A stretch of DNA of 64,000 nt from Tieghemiomyces parasiticus. Taxonomy: Eukaryota > Kickxellomycota > Dimargaritomycetes > Dimargaritales > Dimargaritaceae. The translations under genes were made by a program, and so were the position numbers. The notes below the pieces were generated by a model. The model had not been told where the DNA came from. It ran no database searches and saw only the letters and a program-made list of their open reading frames with translations. The stretch spans positions 1 through 64,000 of the forward strand of contig JANBPT010000046.1 of the NCBI GenBank assembly GCA_027575765.1, given 5' to 3'. How positions within the stretch are numbered: the first letter of the stretch is position 1; each line of letters starts with the position of its first letter. This document shows positions 12,094 to 22,689 of this stretch, in pieces.

Positions 12094-14193
12094 TTACAGT
12101 GAGGTGACTCGGACCACCAACCGTGTGCGGTTGCTCTCATCCGCAAGCACGTCCTGCAGATCCTCCTCAGAATGGATAGCTATAAACTCGCCATCCGAGT
12201 CGCGGTACTCGAGACTACCCACATGGATGTTGAGCCGGTCACCGATACGTTCCTGCAGGATAGTGAGGGTCATGGGCAGCGTGATGCGCATGGCCACCAG
12301 GTCGTCGTTGTACATAACCTTCACCTTGATCGAGGCACCCGTCGCCGACGCAGTAGTCGCCGCACCAGCAATGGCTGCTGTTACCGCTGCAGCCGCGATT
12401 TCACCCGACGGCGGCTGCCCGACGGGACGTGCCACGGTGCCCCGGTCGGTCGGGGAGCCCGAGGGGAGTGGGGCATCGGGGTGGTTGTGGGCCGTAGTCT
12501 CTGACCCGGATCGCGAGCGCGGAGGGCCCGGGAGGCGCTGCTGAGCGGATCCGCCTCCGTAGGCTGCCGCAGAGTCTCGAGCGTAAGCCTCATGGCTCGG
12601 GGAACTGATGCGTTGCTCGCCGATGAGGGTGTTGCTGGCGGAAACCGAGGAGCCGCCCGACCGGTACCGTTCCTCGCGGGGCGGCGAGGAGCCGTGATGG
12701 GGTGGTAGCGGCTGTACGTGCAAATTCTGTACTGTGGATGGCGCGGCAATCTCCAGATCCTCGCCACGCGGGGCCAAGAAGTTCTGAATAGGCGCCGAGT
12801 TAACAATGTACGAGGGCTGTCGGAAAAGGTTGCGCAGATACTCGTCCAGCTGGGCTCGCCGCTCGGCTGTGATGGTCTCGTTGACGAAAGACAAAGGGCC
12901 GGTCATGAAAGGCAGCGTCCGAGGTTCGTCCATGCGACCGGCTTCCTTAGGGAACTCCTCCAGCAGGTAGACCTGGAACTGATAGAACTCTTCGTAAAGA
13001 CGGAATAGGATCCGCTGGTGGCCGTCCCGGAAGAGCATCTGTATCTGGAAATAGAATCGATCACCCTTGTTCTTGTACGAGACCACTGAAATCCCCGCTA
13101 CATTCTCGCCGAGGAAGCTATATGCCTCGCCCGCAGTGTGGGCCCGCGAGTTGCGTTGGTTGTACTCGCTAGCATCGAAACTGGGCTGGCGGGCCGCCGA
13201 GCCGCTATACCCAGGGCCCGGGTGGCTGCCAGCACTGCCCACACTGGCACGCGAGACCCGCTGGGCGCTGGGCGCCACGGAGTTCGGGCCGCTCGGGTGA
13301 GGCTGGACCATACCCGGTCCGTGACCGGTCTGCGGGGGCGCGCCAGCCACCACACCGAGCGGGATATGCTGGCGATCCTGCTCAATGGCTTCCCGCTTCC
13401 ACTCGGCAACCCCAGGTAGCTTGATGTTGTTGTTGCGCAGCATCTCCAGCAGGTTAGTCACGGGCTGACCCGTCTTGAGGTCGCGCACCTGGATAAAGGA
13501 CACGGGTAGGAGACCCGGGCCGCCAATACGGTTGATGGGCTTGGCGACGAACCAGTCCTCATTGGACTGAGCGATGATGATGACATGGTCGCCAGCCTTG
13601 GCCGCTAGTTCGTCGGGGCGCTCGGCATCAAAATCATATAGAACCGTGCCGTAGATCTGGGGCTGCGTGGAGCGCGCGCGGGAATTGCGTCTGGCCGACT
13701 CACCGGGGGTGTGGGGCCGCGACTGCGACGGTGGCTGCTGCATAGGGGACGCCGTACGGGCGGGACCTGCATGGCCGTAGCCATTGACTGCTGGGTTGTG
13801 CGGGACTGGGTGGATCATGTGTGCCATCTGGTTGTGCGAGGAGGCCATCTGGGACAGGGAGGGCGGGGCAGGACTGCTCTCCCGGCGCTTGCTGACGATC
13901 TGAAAGTAGCTCACTGGGACCAGGCCGCGGGCCCCCGTGTTCGGGTTGGACGCCAGGTACCAAAACTCGTCGTTCTCGTTGGCCACCACCATAAAGAAGT
14001 CACCCTTGACAAAGGTGAGCTCTTCGGGGCTCTCAGCCGTATAGTCGTACAGGGCCTTAATGACCTTCTTCGGTGGGTTCATTATCTCGGGTGACTTGGG
14101 CTGGAGGCTGAAGGTGGGTCCACCGCCGCTCCCCTTGCTGGAGTTGGGGAGCGACTTGCGCAGTGTGTTTAGGGGTTTGAGCGCCTTGGACAT
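12094..14193 (-). CDS. BEM1: Bem1/Scd2-type polarity scaffold (SH3-SH3-PX-PB1)
   Basis: Scaffold that links active Cdc42, its exchange factor Cdc24 and PAK kinases at growth sites. The domain order is diagnostic. SH3-1 is at about residues 42-101 (ALYDYTAESPEELTFVKGD). SH3-2 is at about 179-235 (VLYDFDAERPDELAAKAGD). A PX domain covers about 360-470 and includes the RFYFQIQ strand and a YEEFYQFQ helix. A PB1 domain sits at the very C-terminus (about 619-699), with the acidic loop YRDSDGEFIAIHSEEDL expected to bind the Cdc24 PB1. I chose the ATG at 14193. The frame opens three codons earlier, but with GTG. Product 699 residues, no introns. Between PX and PB1 lies a Ser/Pro-rich linker. Confidence 0.95.
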   Translation of the reverse strand: MSKALKPLNTLRKSLPNSSKGSGGGPTFSLQPKSPEIMNPPKKVIKALYDYTAESPEELTFVKGDFFMVVANENDEFWYLASNPNTGARGLVPVSYFQIVSKRRESSPAPPSLSQMASSHNQMAHMIHPVPHNPAVNGYGHAGPARTASPMQQPPSQSRPHTPGESARRNSRARSTQPQIYGTVLYDFDAERPDELAAKAGDHVIIIAQSNEDWFVAKPINRIGGPGLLPVSFIQVRDLKTGQPVTNLLEMLRNNNIKLPGVAEWKREAIEQDRQHIPLGVVAGAPPQTGHGPGMVQPHPSGPNSVAPSAQRVSRASVGSAGSHPGPGYSGSAARQPSFDASEYNQRNSRAHTAGEAYSFLGENVAGISVVSYKNKGDRFYFQIQMLFRDGHQRILFRLYEEFYQFQVYLLEEFPKEAGRMDEPRTLPFMTGPLSFVNETITAERRAQLDEYLRNLFRQPSYIVNSAPIQNFLAPRGEDLEIAAPSTVQNLHVQPLPPHHGSSPPREERYRSGGSSVSASNTLIGEQRISSPSHEAYARDSAAAYGGGSAQQRLPGPPRSRSGSETTAHNHPDAPLPSGSPTDRGTVARPVGQPPSGEIAAAAVTAAIAGAATTASATGASIKVKVMYNDDLVAMRITLPMTLTILQERIGDRLNIHVGSLEYRDSDGEFIAIHSEEDLQDVLADESNRTRLVVRVTSL

Positions 14194-17100
14194 GACGACC
14201 ACGAGCAGGGATGAGGTCGGTTAGGATGGGGGAATTGACAGATAGGAAACGGACTAGAGGGTAAGGGTGCCACGGGGGTCAGGGTACGACGGTCGGATGG
14301 TGGAGCTGGGCGAGTGTCTAGGTAAGGGCCAAGTTGGGCCGAAACGTGAAGGGCGGCTTCGACAATCTATGCAAACGGAGCAGGACAGTAAAGGCGTGGT
14401 AATGGAGGGAGGGTAAATAAGCGGGCGGTGCGGGTACGGAATACAGAAAATACTGTCGGACGAGGCGGGAGCAAATCTGCTAGACCGACGGGACGATGGC
14501 AGCCGGTAGTGACGGGGTGGGCTAGATGTGCGATCGTGGGATGAGTACCAGGCGTACTGGTCGACGGGATGGCGATACCGGTAACTGTGTAGAACGGGAG
14601 TAAGTCAAATCGCTGCTTGATAAGTAGCGGTTTTGGGGCGGGCTAGTGAGACGTGACCGCGAGGCTCGATATGCACAACCAGGTTTTAAAAAAAAGTACA
14701 AGATGGACGGCGTAATGGGCGTATTGAAAGGGAGAGGTAAAGGTGTACGCCTGGGCCAATGGGGGGGGTTCGGTTAATTACCTAGCGAGCAGCACGCGGC
14801 GGATGGGCGAGGCGGATGGGTCAGACGGACGGTCCCGGAGTCCTTTGTCAGGCGGGGAACGAAGAGGAGAAGGGAGGAGAGGATTGTGCTAGGGAGGGGG
14901 TGTATGACAGGTGCGAGCCAGGCGTGTAAAAAAAACCACCAGGTGGATAAGTGAGTGTATGAGGAGAACCTGCCAGTGTGCAAAGGAGGAAGGTGAGCGA
15001 CCGTTCGGTAGGAGAGAGAGAAAGAAATAATGATGAGCCTTGGTCTTTTTGGCAGGTGGCTCCCAGGGGCTAGCAAGACGGCCAAGTTTCAAGGTGGACA
15101 GTCGCTGGTGTTCGGTCTACGTTGGACGCACCTACAGCAGGGCAAGCGGTGTCAGGGCCAGGAGTGCTGCCTGAAGTGGTAGAGGGAAACTGGTGGGTCA
15201 AGTTCGGTGGCGTGAACGACACACTGCAGGTGGTAAATAAAAAGCGTCGTGCACGGTGGGATAATGGGGAAGAAAGCCAGGCGGTATTGAACTGAGAGTA
15301 AGGCAGCCACGTACAACTGCGAAGGGAGCTGAGTAGTAAGCTAGACTGACAGAGCGGGCCAGTCAATAACTGTTACAAAAAAACTGTCAGTGCTGGGGTG
15401 TGTACGTATGGCAGAGGAGGAAGAGAGGACCAGGGGGTGGGTGGGTGGGGGACACTTGACCAACAAAAGAATCGCCACGTGGGGAGGCGTTTTCGACCAA
15501 GGTGTCAGATGGGGCGGGGCGCGGTGGGAAACGGTCCAGTGTCAATAACGCCGACGATGAAAATTTCCTGCCAGTAGAGAGCCAAGCAGATAGTGCAAAG
15601 TGTGGCGAACGTTGGGCGTGACCATACGGACCGTGCTGAAACAGGGGAGTGTGCTGGCCGGAATGAGCCAGGGCTGGTGCGCTGCTAATCTCGGATGTCT
15701 GCTGCTAGCGAGGTGGTGAGGTTTAAACAGAGAGCTAAAATAGGTGTTAAATGGTAAAGCAATAATACGTGCGGTTCCCTTGCTCCTAATTGCTAGAGGG
15801 AGGGAAAAGTGTGTGGATATGACAGGAGGCTTACATGGCCGTGTCGGAGACGACGTAGGTCCGCTGGAGAAGCAGAGGTGTAGTCGGATTCTCAGCGAAG
15901 TAGCGAAGGCGGCAGTGAGAGGAGAGCAAACGAGCGAACGAGACAATGTTTTACGACAGCGAGTGCAGGAGAGGCGGATGGCGGCCCAGGGGCAGCGAAG
16001 TCGAAGTAGTCTATTCCAGGGGTTCAGGATGGGTTGGGAAGTAACCACAACAATAATAGTAGATGCAAAGGCGTGTAAGTGGGCGGATGGAGGGTGGTGC
16101 GGCGTTGGGCTCAATGACAAAGAGGACTCCAAAAGGTAAACAACTACCGTGATAGTCAGCGTGGTACGAGGGCCCTACGTGGAGGCGAAACGTCGGTCAC
16201 AATCAGGGTAGCGAGCATCAGCTTTGTATATGCCACTAGCCCATGTGGGTAGACCACCTAGCAGCATACGATGACACGCGTGAGAGTCCATGTGGCAGTG
16301 ATTTTTTCTCCCATTAGATGCGGTTCAAAGCTATTCGGAGTCAACCGCACCGTGCTTCGTTCTCCGGGCACTTACCAAATTAATTTCCGGAACTGACGTA
16401 TGGTCCACTAGGTCGGTGAGTGTCAGGTAAAGGGGCGACGTCACCTCAACGCGGCGTAGTGGGTCACGCCAAGCAGATTTGGTAAGAAAACTGGGAGAAG
16501 TGAGGAACAAAATGACCAACAGTAGGTAACTGAGTGAGACCGGTCGAAGGGGTTGCTGGAAAACACGGGTGATGTAATGGAGTGCAATCCAGAGATAGGT
16601 ACGGCAATGGTTACCCCTTTAGGAAGATATTACCGTCCGAAGCAGTGAAAGAGGGGCGCGTATGCTCGAATGAGTGTGGTCAACCGCTAGGCCAGGTACC
16701 GTGCTAGTGGAGATGCACAGTAATCCACGACCGGGGTGTTTGCAAGGGGCAGAGTGAATGCTACAACCAGTGGAGGGTTGGATATGTGGCTCAACGTAGT
16801 GAGATCACCCGAAGAGTACGCCGAAGGGTGGTTGGGTGGTAGTCAGTGATGAGTTGGCCGGAGCACCCTGAGGAAACGGCGAATCCCTAGGCCCGGGTTC
16901 GAAAGGTATGAGGAATGGGATGGACGGATTCCGAGCAACGGTTGTTCAGAGGGTTGCGAGTATCAATGATAGAAGCGGACAGAGAAGGCGAAGCGAACGC
17001 ACAGTTGATATAGCGAAGTGACAAGGCATACAATGCGACTGCATGCGGTGTAATCTAGACCTATGCACGTGCATCCAGCGTGATGGGGTGGGTCTCACGG

Positions 17101-18099
17101 GCTTTATACCAAAATGAACAATGGTAACTGATGGGGCCGGGCATGTCTCATCAGCACTTGATTATATATATATTGGGGGGAGTGAGAGTCCAGAGGCGAG
17201 AGTGATGTGGGACGAGGACCTGTTGGGCCTACCCTTAAAATTCGGTTGGCGCTGGAAACGGGCTACGCTTCTCCCTCAAACGTTTCAACGCATGCAGGTT
17301 ACATCCCTCAGGGGCCAGCCTAACTCCTCATTACAGCCTGGGGCAATCACGCAGGGATGTCATGCGACAGGTGAGCCAGCTTGCTTCCACCCTCCGTCCA
17401 TGGCGGAGGCGGCAGGCTGGCCGTGTCCATCAGTAGGCTCCGCCAGCATCGCTTGGGAGCCCCGGTTCGTGCTTTTCAACCCAGCAGGGGCCTTGCAGTC
17501 CTCACTGCTGGTCCCTGCGGACTGGGAAGGATTAGACGCAGGACGGTGTCTGGCCGGTCGGCCCGAAATGTTCATGGGCCAGGGACCCTGCTTTATGCCG
17601 TTGCGGGTGAAATATGCCGCATAGATGAATATCACAAGTGTCCGTACTCCTGAGCGCGGTGCTTCCACGGGGTTAATCAGCCCCCATTTCCAATCCTTTT
17701 TTAAGACATTGTAGTCCTCTTAATTCTTATGCACCGTACCCGCTGATCCAGTTTCCACCACCTGCCACACCAGCGACGTGAGGAGCCACAGGCCTCGGAA
17801 CCGGCGCCAGGGCATACCCTGTACCTTACCACCTGACCCGTATATGCTGGTAGTACACTTCTCCGCCCAGTCTTAATACAATGCCGGTGCAGCTGCCTGG
17901 CCGCTTGTAGCGTGCCTCTGCACCTGGAAATCGTCCAGAATCCACTGTTTCCTTGGCGGAGGACAAACGACCGCCACTCACTATAGTCACCTGTCGCATG
18001 CTGTACCACCTCCCTTCGACTCTCCCATATCCGCCCCCCAAGCGCCTCGCACATTCCTCACTGTCACGCATTCTCTCTTCCTTGCGATCCCGCCCCACC
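14194..18099. other. Long intergenic spacer (3.9 kb) upstream of BEM1
   Basis: Presumed regulatory region of BEM1 and of the small coiled-coil gene at 18100. The 14.2-16.1 kb part is purine-rich on the plus strand, with only low-complexity open frames. Between 16686 and about 16160 on the minus strand there are phase-compatible exon-like pieces without a clear start codon, described under findings. Nothing definite otherwise. Confidence 0.45.
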
Positions 18100-18531
18100 A
18101 TGTCATCCACCGACCCACCACCGTCATCATCCACTACGGCCGCCGTCGCCCAAGCCGTCACCGACCTCGCCGAGGACCATCTCCCCTCCACCCGAGGTGC
18201 CCGAGCCCTCCAAGCCATCGTCACACGGACTGATTCCCATCTCGCCGACCAGGAACATCACCTAACGGCTACGCGTTCAGCCCTCCGTGAACAGCGAGAC
18301 GGCGAGCTCCACGTTGCTCTCGCGCGTCATTTGGCCCAGCACGGTAGTATCGAAGATTTAGGCGCGACTTTGGACGAGCTGGAGGAACTGGTGGCCGGTA
18401 GGGAACGTGCGCTGGCCGAGTTGAATGCCCGCATGCAACGGGCCGAGGCGCTGCTCAGTGCTAAGCGGCCATCGTACCTTGCAGCCCAGGACTGGACCGC
18501 CAGCCTGGTTGCCGGTTTGTTTACCAAGTGA
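18100..18531 (+). CDS. Small coiled-coil protein, unknown
   Basis: Unrecognised 143-residue protein. The start is placed at ATG 18100 (CACCATGTC, good context, MSSTDPPPSSS). The open frame extends upstream to 17953 but reads like leader sequence. The N-terminus is Ser/Pro/Thr-rich. From about residue 45 to 122 the sequence has a heptad-like pattern rich in Leu, Glu, Arg and Ala (LDELEELVAGRERALAELN), typical of a coiled coil. It ends in a short aromatic/hydrophobic tail, WTASLVAGLFTK. No signal peptide or membrane segment. A subunit of a small coiled-coil complex is possible, but I cannot name one. It is convergent with SWT1. Confidence 0.6.
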   Translation: MSSTDPPPSSSTTAAVAQAVTDLAEDHLPSTRGARALQAIVTRTDSHLADQEHHLTATRSALREQRDGELHVALARHLAQHGSIEDLGATLDELEELVAGRERALAELNARMQRAEALLSAKRPSYLAAQDWTASLVAGLFTK

Positions 18532-19106
18532 CCAGGGTATCGAGAGTATAAATTGGGGCGGGGGATGAAAGGATTTCTTCATGCCCTGGTCTTATTCTAC
18601 CCTTAACCCTGGGTACTGTGCCTTGTTCATCGGCCACGATCCTATTATCCTCGCAATGTCACATCATGTATCAATGAAATATGTATTATATCCCCATATT
18701 GTGCAGCAGAGGTCGCCACTGTACCCCTCCCCAATCCATGTTCTTCCAGATTTACGTACCTGGGGTCGGCTGACGGTAGCTAGGGACCGGGCGGCCTCGG
18801 ATGACCTTGGGTACCGCATTAATGGAATCGGGTGACAGTCATTCGCTTTAGAAGACGCTGGTTAGATTGTCCTGTCCAAATTGCTATCACCCGAAGTTCC
18901 TTCACTTATTTACCATCCACCACTCCTTTACCGCCCTGATTAGTACAGGGAAAATTGACCTGGCTGCAATAATGCAGAATAATAGCACTGCGCCCTACAG
19001 CTCCGCCTTGATTGGGTCACCACAGACGCCTTTAACGCGAGTAGGCCCATAGCCCTGCTTCCGCAACGAAAGTACCACATTAGGGCTATTTACTGGCATT
19101 GGCCAC
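18532..19106. other. Convergent intergenic region
   Basis: 3' flanks of the coiled-coil gene (plus) and SWT1 (minus). No gene seen. Confidence 0.7.
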
Positions 19107-20909
19107 TCACTCCCCATTATCTTCTACTGGCCCGAGCAGCTGCTGCCGCCAGCTGAGCATTAAATGCTGCCGATTGGGTGAATCCGGGGATAAAAACACA
19201 GCGGGTAGGGTAACCTCCAGCCACTGCCGGGTATCCGAAGGAATTGACCCAGCATCGATTTTGAGCGGTGTCCGCACCAGTGACCGATGGACTTCATCGG
19301 TTAAGATCAATATGGCATCGAGGTGGTCCAGTAACGTCCGTAAAGCCGAGGGGGTCAGTACGGCCGCGACCAAATCGTTGAGCGGTACCCGATTAAGTCT
19401 CGGCGCGGACCGTTTCCACAGGTCGTCAGCGGGACGTAGGTGGGCGAGTCGGTCGGCCGATGTAATCTGACAGAGTCCCGTCGATTTCGATCGAGTCAAG
19501 GCGGTGGTCGTGGCCTTGGCTAGTTCATCGATGCCCCGCACACGCAGCTCCTGGTAGACGTGGTACAGCTGCTTGAGCCCTTCAAAGGCCGGGAAGGCCG
19601 GTGAAGGTAGGGCTTCGCGGAACCCACTGTACCAGTACCGCTGGACAATCTCGCAGAGGTCGGCAAGGGTCCACGGGGAGGGCCTAAAACTGCCAATGAA
19701 GTAGTCGTAGTCATTTCCAAGGCTTTGGTAACATTGAAACCGCACAGCGTGTATCAAGAGGGATCGGTCGGGGTCTTCCAGATAGTCCATGATGGCCGAG
19801 AGGTGTTTGAATGCGGTGATGGGGTTGGTAGGTTGAGTTGGGGCCCGATTTGGCGTGGTAGGGGTAGCGAAGGGTTGTGATGTCGGTACCGAGGTCGAAG
19901 GGATGGTGCGGCTCGGGGTGGCTGTAATAACGAAGGGGTTCGTACCTAACGGTTGGGCCGCAACCGGCACCTGGTGATGATGGTCCAAATCACCAGGTTC
20001 ATCCGCGTCCATCATCATGTGGTCGTCATCGTCGTCGTTAAAACTGTAGTGTTGCCCACTCGTTTGATACGCCGCATCTGCACCTGTCGCAGCCGCCAGC
20101 GGCTGTCCAAACAACGGGTGGGTGGGTGCAAAGCCCTCCGCGGGCATGAAACGCCCAATCAAGTTCTCGGGAGTATCACGCCAGAGCCCGCAGGCGCCGA
20201 TCTGGTGGACCATGGCCTTAACACACAGATTCTTATCCAAGGACAGAAGGACGACTGAAGGGATCCTTCGGGCCTCGGCGAAATAGCGGCAGCAGTCCAA
20301 GATCAGGTCGTCATTGGTGCGTTCTACGTTGATGCATTCGGTTATCTTTTGACCGCGAAGGACCCGGCGCCGGCCGGCCAGGCCGTGCGAAGGAGCAGCT
20401 GCTGAGTCGAAGGGAGGTTGTAGGCCCTGGTAAATAAACTCGATGGCCGACCGGGCTAGCGACCCCACATTCCCGGACTCGTGTCGACTACTGCTCAGAC
20501 TATCATCCCGGCTGGACCCGCGCGATCGATTGCCGTGGCCTACCTCTTTCAAACCGTCTAGCTCGCGGATGACAACCCAGGGCACAATGATAAACACGTG
20601 AGGTCGTTGAGTGGCGGTCTCCTGCAGTCGGCGTAGGAATGTCAGCTGGCTCAGCAAGTAATTGGTATCAAGAATGAAGGCCACCGCCGCCTGGTCGATG
20701 GTATCGTCGCCTGGATGACCACGCCCATGGTCCGAGGCAGGCGCTGATGACGAGGTGGCGGTGGTAGGGTAGGGTATGTTATCGGAAGCGCCCAGGTGTA
20801 CCGTGTAGGGTTGTGCTCTACGGTAATCCGCAATGGTATGGTTAATTGAACTGAGAATTGACCAGTCATCCACGTCCATACTGAGGCTGTCCGTACTGTG
20901 GGGTTCCAT
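19107..20909 (-). CDS. SWT1: Swt1-like PIN-domain endoribonuclease
   Basis: Nuclear endoribonuclease that removes faulty mRNPs at the nuclear pore in yeast. It has 600 residues from ATG 20909 (MEPHSTDSLSMDVDDW). The frame opens upstream only through a non-ATG codon. The PIN domain is at about residues 70-215 with the expected acidic residues: FILDTNYLL (first Asp), VIRELDGLK (Glu), the NDDLILDCC segment and the SLDKNLCVKA strand. The domain is split by a Ser/Arg insert (about residues 128-148). A low-complexity region with an acidic DDDDD run follows. The C-terminal ~220 residues form a helical region matching the second conserved part of Swt1 proteins (the stretch DYDYFIGSFRPSPWTLADL). No introns. 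TVP18 lies upstream on the same strand. Confidence 0.9.
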   Translation of the reverse strand: MEPHSTDSLSMDVDDWSILSSINHTIADYRRAQPYTVHLGASDNIPYPTTATSSSAPASDHGRGHPGDDTIDQAAVAFILDTNYLLSQLTFLRRLQETATQRPHVFIIVPWVVIRELDGLKEVGHGNRSRGSSRDDSLSSSRHESGNVGSLARSAIEFIYQGLQPPFDSAAAPSHGLAGRRRVLRGQKITECINVERTNDDLILDCCRYFAEARRIPSVVLLSLDKNLCVKAMVHQIGACGLWRDTPENLIGRFMPAEGFAPTHPLFGQPLAAATGADAAYQTSGQHYSFNDDDDDHMMMDADEPGDLDHHHQVPVAAQPLGTNPFVITATPSRTIPSTSVPTSQPFATPTTPNRAPTQPTNPITAFKHLSAIMDYLEDPDRSLLIHAVRFQCYQSLGNDYDYFIGSFRPSPWTLADLCEIVQRYWYSGFREALPSPAFPAFEGLKQLYHVYQELRVRGIDELAKATTTALTRSKSTGLCQITSADRLAHLRPADDLWKRSAPRLNRVPLNDLVAAVLTPSALRTLLDHLDAILILTDEVHRSLVRTPLKIDAGSIPSDTRQWLEVTLPAVFLSPDSPNRQHLMLSWRQQLLGPVEDNGE

Positions 20910-21740
20910 GGCGACAGGGTAAGGCGGGAAAGGGGGGAAGGGTGTGAAGACAAGGTCGAAGTCGAGAACCAAGGCGTAGCAGATTCGGCAATGCGCCCGG
21001 TGGATACCAACGGAAGGAAGCTGAAGAACCTAGAGTTAATTTGGAACCGTACGTGGGTTGGTCAGGCTGTGGAATGCAAAGCATGTAGGCAGGAGATTGG
21101 AACATTCGTTAGTAATGGGGAATCCACTCGAGAGCTAATTTCATACCCCTTCCCTCCTTTCTTCTCCTGAGCAGTGGAATGCGTAAGTGGGCAAGGTGAG
21201 CTCAATGGCAGTAAAGTATCGGTGTGTGGCTAATTTGGTATTTCGGGTCGAGTGTAAACAGCGAGAGCCAATGATGTCGCAGCCCCCTACCCAATGTTGT
21301 GTGGTCGCCTAACTAAACATTTATTCTATGGCAGTTACACTCCAGTCGCATACCCCGACGAGAGCCTAAAAAACGCCTTGGGACCTCTCCAATTTCGACA
21401 GAACTAGCCAATTTCCCCTTCCTTGAAGAGTCCAGACTAGTACAAAGCTGACGGTGAGAGGAATGATAAAACAAACATTGGAGATTTGGATATATTATGT
21501 TGAATCATGGGTAACTAGCACCCTGTTGTGCACAGAAAACCGAATGAATGGTAGGTTGGTTGTAGTATGGAGTTGGTGAGGTGGGTAAGCAAAATTGGCG
21601 GCGGCAGGCCGTCATCAAAGTGAAAGATAATGAGCTTGAAATGTGAAAGACGAATCATCAAACTATAATCAAAAATGTAAAAAAAAGTGAAGTTGGTGTT
21701 TGATAAGCTAATGGGAGTGGCAGTCAAAAGACCTGAAGTA
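20910..21740. other. Intergenic region between SWT1 and TVP18
   Basis: Contains the 5' flank of SWT1 and the AT-richer 3' flank of TVP18 (21500-21740). No coding or RNA feature recognised. Confidence 0.65.
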
Positions 21741-22689
21741 CTACACGGCCGACGTGCTAATGCCGGTACCGCCGGTCATGGAGCTCGTGAATCGGTCTTG
21801 ACGGCGAATGGCGGCGACGAGATAGCAGGCGCAGGCGAAGGTGAGGAACACGGCGCCAATTACGAGCACACCGCCATTATCAGCCAGTGAGGCCCACATA
21901 ATGGCGGCGAAGGCCAAATAGATGCCGAAACGGAACCACGCGTTATCGAAAATGCGGATGAAGGCGTCAAAGCGCGGGCTAGTGGGGCAGACCTTGAGAC
22001 AGAGAGGGATCTCCAGCGGGATAATCATGACGCCAATGACAATGGAAAGCACTGAAAACACGACATGGCTGAAAATGGTCACCGCGCCCAGCACGATGAG
22101 GAGGATCATGGCTATGAGGGCCGACCTAGTTTGGGAAGGGGTGGGCGGATAATTGAACATAATACTTGCGGGTTAGTCGACAGAGTTAACGAAGGAGGGG
22201 GGAGGGTACAAAGGAATGCCATCATGAGCCCGGGTTACGGGCAAGCCAACCTGGCATACCCTGTATATCACCACTATCCCCTAGCTATAACCCCATTGAG
22301 GCGAGCGGCCATCCCACATGTTCTGTTGATATATGAGTACACGCCCGAAGCATCAGGTCAGAGAAAGAGCCGCCGGCTGAAGCTGGGGAGACAGTTGAAG
22401 TAAAAGCCAATTTGCTGGTACTGAAAGCTCACTGACTCAGCCACGGCGGGTCAGGCGATGGATAGAACATGTCCCCAGTGGCTCCGACCGCCCCGGTCAC
22501 TTTTACCCAGCGGCCTTTCATCACAGCCAGGTAGGAGGGCCACTGAGCTATTCTTACCGCTTCACCTGGGGTGTAGGAGCCAAGCTACAGGCCATGTGAC
22601 CGGGAAGGGCACGGTCCTTCCGGCCAAAGTACTTACCATTGGGCGTAGACGGTGAACTTGCCCGCAAGGAACTCCTGCTTGAACCCCAT
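21741..22689 (-). CDS. TVP18: Golgi membrane protein Tvp18, two exons
   Basis: Four-span membrane protein of late Golgi vesicles (TVP18 / calcium-channel flower-like family). Exon 1 is 22689-22637, MGFKQEFLAGKFTVYAQ plus two bases, followed by the donor GTAAGT. Exon 2 is 22125-21741, entered at CTAG|G, which completes a Trp codon and continues SALIAMILL. The YAQW junction matches the aromatic-Q-W seen in the family. The body has the signature LCLKVCPTSPRFDAFIRIF. Product about 145 residues. The 511-base intron is longer than others here. A CTAAC branch-like site at about 22172 followed by CAAG could give an alternative exon 2 that starts upstream in the same frame and adds about 15 residues. 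The family call is firm; the exact acceptor is not. Confidence 0.8.

Noticed and set aside
15542..16132. 196-codon minus-strand frame upstream of BEM1
   Set aside because: Ser/Pro/His-rich low-complexity translation, as expected from pyrimidine-rich leader DNA.
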